A stretch of 22,272 nucleotides of DNA from CAZVJA01 sp964626885 (GTDB taxonomy: Bacteria; Planctomycetota; Planctomycetia; Planctomycetales; Planctomycetaceae). The notes beneath the pieces are model-generated. The model made no database searches and was not told where the DNA came from. It saw only the letters and a program-made list of their open reading frames with translations. The DNA lies in NCBI GenBank assembly GCA_964626885.1, contig CAZVJA010000076.1, positions 1 through 22,272 of the forward strand. The letters are read 5' to 3'. Of the stretch, positions 15,183 through 22,272 are shown piece after piece (within the stretch, counting starts at the first letter, position 1; each line of letters begins with the position of its first letter). Made by a program: the position numbers and the translations under genes.

Positions 15183-18100
15183 ATGGCTCTGTCCGACATC
15201 GTCATCCGAGGAGCGCGCGAGCATAATCTGCGCAACGTCTCGCTCAGTTTGCCGCGAAATCAGCTGATCTGCATGACGGGGGTCAGCGGCTCGGGAAAAA
15301 GCTCCCTGGCATTCGATACTCTGTACGCCGAAGGGCAGAGACGGTACGTCGAATCCCTCTCCAGTTACGCCCGGCAGTTTCTCGGACAGATGCCGAAGCC
15401 CGAGGTCGATTCGGTCACCGGTCTGGCACCGTCGATCTCGATTCAGCAGAAGGCGAGCAGCCGCAATCCGCGGAGCACCGTTGGCACCATCACGGAGGTG
15501 TACGATTTTCTACGGGTGTTATTTGCCCGGGTCGGGGAAGGGGCCTGTGCGAAATGTGGACGTCGCATCACCGCGCAATCGGTCGATCAGATTCTGGAGC
15601 ACGTCGCCCGTATTCCGGACGGCACGCGATTCCAAATTCTCGCCCCGGTCATTCAGCAACAGAAAGGGGAGTACCGCGACCTGTTCGAGGATCTCCTCAA
15701 GCAAGGGTTTCTACGCGCGCGAGTTGACGGCGAGGTCGTGCAGCTCACCGAGAACCTCGGTCTCGATCGCCAGATGCGGCACACGATCGAGGTCGTCATC
15801 GATCGTCTGGTCGCGGGCAAGACTGGCCGAACTCGGCTCGCGGAAGCGCTCGAGTCAGCGCTTAAGCTTGGGCAGGGGAGCCTGATCGTCGTCGAAGACA
15901 TTGGTGGTGAACCCAATACTACCACAACTCCCCAGGCTGACTCTGCCGCATCGCGCGGAGCGAAACCCCGGAAACAGTCAAAGAACACGGCAGCTGTTCC
16001 CGATGACATGCCCTCCGCATCCCCTGCGACAAATGAGCGCCGCTACAGCGCGAATTACGCCTGCACGCATTGCGGCATCAGTTATGAGCCACCGAGCCCC
16101 CAGCTGTTCAGCTTCAACAGTCCGCAGGGGATGTGCCTCGAATGTAATGGCCTCGGGATGCGGCATGATTTTCCGATTGAAAAGCTCATCCCTGACGAGA
16201 GCAGGACGATCATCAAAGGGGCCATTGAACTGCTCGGCCCGTTCCGCGGTATTGGACGATGGCGAAGACATCTCTATGCGGGAGCGGCAGCCGCGATCGA
16301 GCAGGATCTCGGACTGGAAGAAGACACGCTACTGAAAACACCCTGGTGCGACCTTCCGGAACAAGCCCGCACGCTTTTTCTCTACGGAACCGGTGACCGG
16401 CACATCACCTATTCCTGGCGTTACTCAGGCGGAGTCTGGAAGCACGGCGGGACGTATGCCGGCGTCGTTCCGGAGCTGCTCGAAAGTTATCGCACGGCCA
16501 AGAATCCGATGCGACGTCGGCAACTTGAAAAGTACATGCTGTTCGCCCCTTGTATGAGCTGCGCCGGATCGCGGCTTAACCCTCAGGCGCGAAGCGTGTA
16601 TTTGACCACCGCCGCCGCTGGGTTTCGTGAGCGGTTCGGTAAAGAACGACTCCGACAAAGTTTGCCGGGCGTATGTGCCTTGAGTATCGCCGATGCCGCG
16701 CAATTCTTCGAGGCGTTGGAACTCGACCCCACCGGACAGCAGATCGCTGAAGAAGTACTCAAGGAAATTCGCGGCCGACTCGGATTTCTGCTTCGTTGCG
16801 GGCTCGATTATCTCACGCTCGACCGGACCGCACCCACACTTTCCGGAGGCGAAACACAGCGCATTCGACTTGCGGGACAAATCGGCTGTGGGCTCGTGGG
16901 AGTCGTGTATATTCTCGACGAACCCTCCATCGGGCTTCACCCGCGCGACAATGACCTGCTGCTCGACAGCTTGAAGGATCTCCGCGATCAGGGAAATACC
17001 GTCATCGTTGTCGAGCACGATGAAGAGACGATGCGCGCGGCCGACCACATCGTCGATTTCGGTCCCGGTCCCGGTGTGCGCGGCGGCGAGATCGTCGCCA
17101 GCGGTTCGCTCGATAACGTGCTCGCGGAACCAAAGAGTCTCACCGGGCAGTACCTCTCTGGCGGATTAACGATCCCCGTTCCAAACGAGCGCCGTCCGCC
17201 TTCCAAGAAATCGATCACCATCAAGGGGGCCCAGCACAACAACCTCAAAGGGGTGGACGTTTCCTTCCCGCTAGAAACCTTCATTTGCGTCACGGGCGTC
17301 AGCGGTTCGGGAAAGAGTTCGCTGGTCAACGATATTCTCTGGGAAGTTCTCAACCGCGACTTGAACAAGGGAAAGGGGCGGCCCGGTACACATAGTCGCA
17401 TCCTCGGGCTGGAACACCTTGATAAGGCGATCGACATCGATCAGACGCCGATCGGCCGGACGCCTCGCTCGAACCCCGCGACCTATGTCAAGCTGTTTGA
17501 CCTCATTCGTGATCTCTTCACAAAGCTTCCCGACTCCAAAATGCGCGGCTTCAAGCCGGGGCGGTTCAGTTTCAATGTCAGTGGGGGACGCTGCGAGGCC
17601 TGCGAAGGGCACGGCTCGAATAAGCTGGAGATGGATTTCCTCGCGGACATCTGGGTCACCTGCCCGGTCTGCGGCGGGCATCGTTTCAACCATGAAACTT
17701 TGGAAGTCCGCTACAAGGGGGCCAGCATCGCTGATGTGCTGGAGATGGACGTGCAGGAAGCACTGACCCATTTCAAGAACATGGCGCCGATCGTCAAGTT
17801 ATTGCAGACGCTGCACGATGTCGGTCTCGATTATCTCAAGCTGGGACAACCTTCGCCGACTCTCTCTGGAGGCGAAGCTCAGCGGATCAAGCTTGCACGT
17901 GAACTCGGGAAACGATCGACGGGAAGAACGATCTATTTGCTCGATGAGCCGACGACCGGTCTCCACTTTGCCGATATTCATAAATTGCTCGATGTATTGC
18001 ACGGCTTTGTGAACAACGGCAACACTGTGCTGGTGGTTGAGCACAATCTCGACGTGATTAAGACAGCCGATTGGGTGATAGATCTTGGTCCCGAAGGAGG

Positions 18101-21100
18101 GGCCGGCGGTGGGACGATCGTCGCGCAGGGAACCCCCGAGGAGATCGCAGCGTGTGCCAACTCGCACACGGGTCGTGCGCTGGCTCAGATCCTTCGTCAG
18201 GTTAAGAATTCGGTGTCCGCTCCCGTAGCAAAGACGAGTAAAACTCAAAAGATTGCTGCGCCCCGGATGGCCGCCGCCGCCGCGCGCCGCACGAACGGCG
18301 ACGGAGCCGCAGCAGGCGCCGGGAGTTCTTCCAATGGACAATCGACGCAGGAAATTGTGGTCCGCGGTGCCGCACAGCACAACCTGCAACATCTCGACCT
18401 GACGATTCCTCGCGACCGGATGAACGTCTTTTGCGGGCCGAGCGGCAGCGGCAAAACATCGTTGGCGATGGACACGCTCTATGCGGAGGGCCAGCGGCGG
18501 TATGTCGAGTCACTCTCTGCCTACGCGCGGCAGTTCCTGGGGCAGATGCCCAAGCCGAAGGTCGAGCATATTCACGGTTTGTCCCCCGCAATTGCCATCG
18601 AGCAGAAGACGACTGGTAGCACGCCTCGTTCGACCGTCGGAACCGTGACGGAAATTTATGATTATCTGCGTATTCTGTACGCGCGGCTCGGAAAGCTGCA
18701 TTGCCCCGACTGCAACATTCCAGTCGAGACGCAAACCACTGACGAAGTCATCGACAAGATTCTCGCCCATCCCGAGGGAACGAAGTTGGTGCTTCTCGCG
18801 CCGCAAGAGGTGGCGGTTGGACAAAAGTACGAGACCCTCTGGAGCCGCCTGCAATCGCAGGGATTCTTGAGGGCCCGCGTCAACGGCGTGACCTCGCGCC
18901 TCGATGAAATGCCCGACATCGATCGTCGCCGCAAACATCAAGTCGAGGTGGTGATCGACCGTCTCGTGGCCAGTGCGAAGGGGCGTTCGCGGATCGCCGG
19001 CTCCGTTGAAACGGCGTTCGATCTCGGAAAGGGGATGATCCATGTCGCCGTCTGCGACGACAGCTCTCCCGAGGAAAAATGGCCCATCGAACGCTACAGC
19101 TTGCATTTCGCCTGTCAGAAGTGCGGCCGCAGCTTTGAGGAACTGACGCCGAACAATTTCTCGTTCAACAGTGCGCTCGGCTGGTGTGAGGCGTGTGAAG
19201 GGCTCGGCACCGAACAAGGGACGAACCTCGCCGCACTCATCGCCGATCCGCAGCGCTCACTTCTCGACGGGGCGCTCGCGGCTTGGCCCGATCCCGCGAC
19301 GAACAAAACATTCCGCAAGATGCTCGGCGCGATATCGGAGGCAACCGGGCTGCCTCTCGATGTGCCGTTCGAACAGCTTGAGCCGACCCATCGACGGATG
19401 ATCTTTCACGGGACGGGCGACCGTTGGATTCCGTACGGTAAGAGTGCACAGTTCCATTTCCAATACAAAGGGCTTTACCCGGCGATCGAAGAGGCGTCGC
19501 GCGTATCGTATATTTACCGCCAGAAGCTGCAAGAACTCGTGGGTGAGGCTCCTTGCTCGGTCTGTGACGGCAGTCGATTGCGTGATGATGCGGCATCGGT
19601 CCGCTTCCATGGGAAGACGATTCACCAACTCTCGTCGCTTCCGCTGACAGATACACTCGAGTTTCTGAAGTCACTGAAGTTCACCGCCGCGGAAAAGAAG
19701 ATCGCGGGAGATTTGTTGAACGAGGCAACAGGACGACTGTCATTCCTGGTGGAGGTCGGTCTGCACTACCTCACGCTTGCCCGGCCTCTCCCGACCCTAT
19801 CGGGAGGGGAGACCCAGCGTATTCGTCTGGCCGGACAGATCGGTCGCGCACTCACCGGTGTGTTGTATGTGCTGGACGAGCCGACGATCGGACTGCATCC
19901 CCGTGACAATGGACGTTTGATCGAAGCGCTGCTTCGTCTGCGTGATCTCGGCAATACGGTGCTGCTCGTCGAACATGATCGCGAAGTGATCGCCGCCGCA
20001 GATCGTCTCTACGACTTTGGCCCTGGTGCCGGCCGCTTCGGCGGCAATGTCACCGCGGAGGGCACACCCAAGCAGATTTCCACCCGCGCCGCCTCCCTGA
20101 CCGGCCAATATCTTTCCGGAAAGAAGGCCATCGCGATTCCGGTGACGCGACGCATGAGTTCCGGAGAAGAGGGACAAACGCAGAAGCCGCCGGGCGATGC
20201 CTGGCTCAAACTCACCGGCGCGCGGCATAACAATTTGCGCAACGTCGATCTCCGCATTCCGCTCGGGACGTTTACCTGCATCACTGGTGTTTCGGGTTCG
20301 GGAAAGAGTTCGCTGATCGAAGAGACGCTCGCCCGTGCAGTCTCACGGCATCTCAACCGCAGCGGCGAGGCGCCGGCACCGTTCGACGAATTAAAGGGGG
20401 TCGAGCACGTCAATAAGGTCATCGCCGTCGATCAGCAGCCGCTCGGAAACACCCCCGCTTCAAACCCCGCTACATATACTGGCGTGTTCGAGGAAATCCG
20501 CGAACTGTTCAGCCGGCTTCCCGATGCGAAAGTGCGTGGCTACCGCCCTGCGCGATTCAGTTTTAACCGTCCTGGAGGACGCTGTGAAGATTGCGAGGGG
20601 AATGGCCAGAAAAAAATCGAAATGCATTTTCTCCCTGATGTTTGGGTGGAGTGCGATACTTGTCGAGGAAAACGCTACAACCGCGAAACGCTGTCGGTGC
20701 AGTATCGCGGGCACTCGATCGCCGATGTGCTTGAAATGCCGATTGGCGAGGCGCTCAAGCTGTTCGAGAACATTCCTCGCATCCGCCGATATCTCGCGAC
20801 GCTATGTGCGATTGGGCTCGATTACCTTACTTTGGGGCAGCCTGCTCCGACCCTTTCCGGCGGTGAAGCCCAGCGCGTGAAACTTGCAGCGGAACTTGCC
20901 CGTCCCGACACCGGAAAAACACTCTACCTCCTCGATGAGCCAACGACCGGCTTGCACTTCGACGACATTGATAAGCTGCTGAAGGTACTGAACAGTCTGA
21001 TTGAGCAGGGGAACACCGTTGTCGTTGTCGAACACAACCTGGACGTCATTAAAACCGCCGACTGGGTTGTCGATATCGGCCCTGAAGCAGGAAGTGAAGG

Positions 21101-22272
21101 GGGTTGGATCGTCGCGACCGGCACGCCGGAAGATCTCGTGGCACATGCTGAACATTTTCGCAAGCAGAATGGCAACGGCCGCGAATCGAAAAAGACATCT
21201 CGTCGCACGGAAGAGCCGACGAAGGCAAATAACGGTAGCCCATTGCTGCAATCGCATACCGCCGAGATGCTCGCGCCGGTGCTCAAGGCCGGTCCAAGGG
21301 CGGAGCGTCAAGTATTCAGTGCTGAAGCAGCCGCAAAGAAACGGGCCGGCGACCTTGATCTGAAGCAGGTGGGGCGTGACGCGAAAATGCCTTGGGAAAG
21401 TGACGGGCGGCACTGGCACACAGTGGATCGTCTCGCTCACAACGGGCGCCCGGCGCGCTGGGAGGGAGCCGCCCTTTCTTACGTGATTGATGCTCTCGAG
21501 GCGACCGACGGTTTCCGGTCGGCCAACTGGAACGATCGCACGGTCGTCGAGATCACCGGCGAGAAACGTCCCGGCGCGTGGTTTCTACATGCCCTCACGG
21601 GTGATGAATGGCTGCTCTCACTCAAATTCCGCGTGCCGAAGAATACTCTCGATGCCGAAAAGCTCAACCGCGCGCTCGCCATCAAGCCGCTCGACGACCT
21701 CGACGAAATTCCCGTCTACGGGCGAGGTGACCGGGTCCGTGTGCGCAAGCTTAAGGGAGCGTGGCAGGAAGTGACCGTCACGGTGCACTGGCTGCGCGAG
21801 ATCGACACGGCGGAGTTTCGCGATTTTCTCAAAGCAGCGAGCTTGGCCTATCTTGCCGAGAACAACCGGGCGACGGTTGACCCGAAGGATCTAACACCTT
21901 GGAAGGTGCTCGGGCGTAAATGGCACCTGTCGCGGAAAGGTTTCCCAAGCGGCAAACGGGTTTCTTGGGAACCTGACGTTCTCAACAAGCTGTTCGACGT
22001 GCTGCTCGAAGCGCAGCCGAAGGCGGTCGTCGACTGGGGGAACAAACAGATGGTCTATTTTCGCCGCTCCGCCGCCGAAGATGTGTGGGCTGCCATTAAC
22101 ACAAAACGCCGCGGGGGCATTGATCTGTCGCTTTCGAACGAAGCAGGCGCGGTGGCCCTCGGCCGGATCGCCGAGTTCGGTAAGGAACGAGAGATCACTC
22201 CGGCCCGCAACGGCCGGGAGTCGGTGCAGATCCGGTTCACGAAGTTGTCGCAGGTCACCTCGGCGGCGTTCA
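15183..22272 (+). CDS. uvrA: Giant tandem UvrA (two complete UvrA units) with a long C-terminal extension, incomplete at the window edge
   Basis: UvrA recognises damaged DNA and loads UvrB in nucleotide excision repair. This frame is open for 2363 codons and runs off the right edge. Unit 1 (about 1-1006) has Walker A lysines K39 and K711, signatures LSGGETQR (553-560) and LSGGEAQR (894-901), Walker B acids near 579-580 and 921-922, zinc module C294/C297/C318/C321 and the DNA-binding zinc finger C804/C807/C827/C830. A 51-residue Ala/Ser-rich linker follows. Unit 2 (1058 to about 1990) repeats everything: K1091 and K1708, signatures at 1539 and 1891, Walker B near 1565 and 1918, C1311/C1314/C1335/C1338 and C1801/C1804/C1824/C1827. 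An extension from about 1993 onward is described separately. The start is fixed by an in-frame TGA at 15174-15176. No clear ribosome site precedes it. Ordinary UvrA is about 940 residues and dimerises, so this chain may be a built-in dimer. Confidence 0.97.
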   Translation, partial: MALSDIVIRGAREHNLRNVSLSLPRNQLICMTGVSGSGKSSLAFDTLYAEGQRRYVESLSSYARQFLGQMPKPEVDSVTGLAPSISIQQKASSRNPRSTVGTITEVYDFLRVLFARVGEGACAKCGRRITAQSVDQILEHVARIPDGTRFQILAPVIQQQKGEYRDLFEDLLKQGFLRARVDGEVVQLTENLGLDRQMRHTIEVVIDRLVAGKTGRTRLAEALESALKLGQGSLIVVEDIGGEPNTTTTPQADSAASRGAKPRKQSKNTAAVPDDMPSASPATNERRYSANYACTHCGISYEPPSPQLFSFNSPQGMCLECNGLGMRHDFPIEKLIPDESRTIIKGAIELLGPFRGIGRWRRHLYAGAAAAIEQDLGLEEDTLLKTPWCDLPEQARTLFLYGTGDRHITYSWRYSGGVWKHGGTYAGVVPELLESYRTAKNPMRRRQLEKYMLFAPCMSCAGSRLNPQARSVYLTTAAAGFRERFGKERLRQSLPGVCALSIADAAQFFEALELDPTGQQIAEEVLKEIRGRLGFLLRCGLDYLTLDRTAPTLSGGETQRIRLAGQIGCGLVGVVYILDEPSIGLHPRDNDLLLDSLKDLRDQGNTVIVVEHDEETMRAADHIVDFGPGPGVRGGEIVASGSLDNVLAEPKSLTGQYLSGGLTIPVPNERRPPSKKSITIKGAQHNNLKGVDVSFPLETFICVTGVSGSGKSSLVNDILWEVLNRDLNKGKGRPGTHSRILGLEHLDKAIDIDQTPIGRTPRSNPATYVKLFDLIRDLFTKLPDSKMRGFKPGRFSFNVSGGRCEACEGHGSNKLEMDFLADIWVTCPVCGGHRFNHETLEVRYKGASIADVLEMDVQEALTHFKNMAPIVKLLQTLHDVGLDYLKLGQPSPTLSGGEAQRIKLARELGKRSTGRTIYLLDEPTTGLHFADIHKLLDVLHGFVNNGNTVLVVEHNLDVIKTADWVIDLGPEGGAGGGTIVAQGTPEEIAACANSHTGRALAQILRQVKNSVSAPVAKTSKTQKIAAPRMAAAAARRTNGDGAAAGAGSSSNGQSTQEIVVRGAAQHNLQHLDLTIPRDRMNVFCGPSGSGKTSLAMDTLYAEGQRRYVESLSAYARQFLGQMPKPKVEHIHGLSPAIAIEQKTTGSTPRSTVGTVTEIYDYLRILYARLGKLHCPDCNIPVETQTTDEVIDKILAHPEGTKLVLLAPQEVAVGQKYETLWSRLQSQGFLRARVNGVTSRLDEMPDIDRRRKHQVEVVIDRLVASAKGRSRIAGSVETAFDLGKGMIHVAVCDDSSPEEKWPIERYSLHFACQKCGRSFEELTPNNFSFNSALGWCEACEGLGTEQGTNLAALIADPQRSLLDGALAAWPDPATNKTFRKMLGAISEATGLPLDVPFEQLEPTHRRMIFHGTGDRWIPYGKSAQFHFQYKGLYPAIEEASRVSYIYRQKLQELVGEAPCSVCDGSRLRDDAASVRFHGKTIHQLSSLPLTDTLEFLKSLKFTAAEKKIAGDLLNEATGRLSFLVEVGLHYLTLARPLPTLSGGETQRIRLAGQIGRALTGVLYVLDEPTIGLHPRDNGRLIEALLRLRDLGNTVLLVEHDREVIAAADRLYDFGPGAGRFGGNVTAEGTPKQISTRAASLTGQYLSGKKAIAIPVTRRMSSGEEGQTQKPPGDAWLKLTGARHNNLRNVDLRIPLGTFTCITGVSGSGKSSLIEETLARAVSRHLNRSGEAPAPFDELKGVEHVNKVIAVDQQPLGNTPASNPATYTGVFEEIRELFSRLPDAKVRGYRPARFSFNRPGGRCEDCEGNGQKKIEMHFLPDVWVECDTCRGKRYNRETLSVQYRGHSIADVLEMPIGEALKLFENIPRIRRYLATLCAIGLDYLTLGQPAPTLSGGEAQRVKLAAELARPDTGKTLYLLDEPTTGLHFDDIDKLLKVLNSLIEQGNTVVVVEHNLDVIKTADWVVDIGPEAGSEGGWIVATGTPEDLVAHAEHFRKQNGNGRESKKTSRRTEEPTKANNGSPLLQSHTAEMLAPVLKAGPRAERQVFSAEAAAKKRAGDLDLKQVGRDAKMPWESDGRHWHTVDRLAHNGRPARWEGAALSYVIDALEATDGFRSANWNDRTVVEITGEKRPGAWFLHALTGDEWLLSLKFRVPKNTLDAEKLNRALAIKPLDDLDEIPVYGRGDRVRVRKLKGAWQEVTVTVHWLREIDTAEFRDFLKAASLAYLAENNRATVDPKDLTPWKVLGRKWHLSRKGFPSGKRVSWEPDVLNKLFDVLLEAQPKAVVDWGNKQMVYFRRSAAEDVWAAINTKRRGGIDLSLSNEAGAVALGRIAEFGKEREITPARNGRESVQIRFTKLSQVTSAAF
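21387..22272 (+). repeat. Duplicated domain in the UvrA C-terminal extension
   Basis: Within the extension two segments resemble each other, spaced about 170 residues apart. Copy A begins near residue 2069 with PWESDGRHWH, copy B near 2239 with PWKVLGRKWH. Shared positions in order include PW, GR-x-WH, a basic loop with G, a Trp followed by a leucine-rich helix (LSYVIDAL versus LNKLFDVL), a W-N or W-G turn before a Val-rich strand, a W with a basic or acidic loop (WFLHALTGDEWLLSL versus VWAAINTKRRGGIDLSL), and later E-I-P/T with KL, QxV and EF/AF. Copy B is cut by the window edge. At this period the protein should end near residue 2410. The fold is not identified. The strand-helix order with a final FLKAASLAYL helix faintly recalls YjbR-type domains, but that is weak. 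Confidence 0.6.

Noticed and set aside
18190..18355. Gene boundary between two separate uvrA genes
   Set aside because: The frame is continuous through the linker with no stop codon, so one fused protein is the simplest reading.

Overview
The window looks like a chromosomal segment of a planctomycete. The main evidence is a very large UvrA made of two complete UvrA units in one polypeptide, together with a coenzyme-B12-dependent ribonucleotide reductase, paired OprO/OprP-type porins, an ABC-2 permease fused to a CPBP protease, and several small secreted or membrane proteins typical of this phylum's hypothetical pool. Genus cannot be fixed from the sequence. Base composition and coding style look uniform. 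I see no transposase, integrase, tRNA, rRNA, CRISPR array or prophage gene.

Layout. 91-3170 (minus strand): a two-gene NatA/NatB-like operon, an ABC ATPase followed by a permease-CPBP protease fusion with a 4-base ATGA overlap. 3171-3939: a divergent non-coding stretch ending in a well-formed promoter, two NrdR-box-like sites 31 bp apart, and a leader of roughly 320 nt with two hairpins. 3940-6906: nrdJ, closed by a strong intrinsic terminator. 7052-8662: three small genes, namely a trypco2-domain protein, a convergent four-helix membrane protein, and an orphan GroES-like protein. 8862-10732: a secreted esterase of the Fes/esterase-D fold, then a secreted SMP-30/gluconolactonase-type beta-propeller, closed by a terminator hairpin. 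10909-11752: a divergent pair, a tyrosine-rich exported miniprotein and a small putative zinc-binding protein. 12028-15072: two tandem outer-membrane porins, 27 bp apart. 15183 to the right edge: the giant uvrA, still open at the end of the window.

How the genes work together. The window is mostly independent transcription units: DNA precursor synthesis (nrdJ) and nucleotide excision repair (uvrA) as cytoplasmic nucleic-acid functions, and envelope functions (efflux operon, exported hydrolases, porins). The esterase and propeller probably share a transcript and perhaps a substrate, and the porins are probably cotranscribed.

Most unusual points: the UvrA C-terminal extension of more than 370 residues, which itself contains a duplicated domain of about 170 residues; the candidate NrdR operator pair at nrdJ; a perfect 10-bp direct repeat flanking the candidate uvrA -35 element; a stand-alone trypco2 protein; and an orphan GroES-like protein that retains the GroEL-binding tripeptide. 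I found no convincing multi-gene, wholly novel system. The UvrA extension is the best candidate for undescribed biology.
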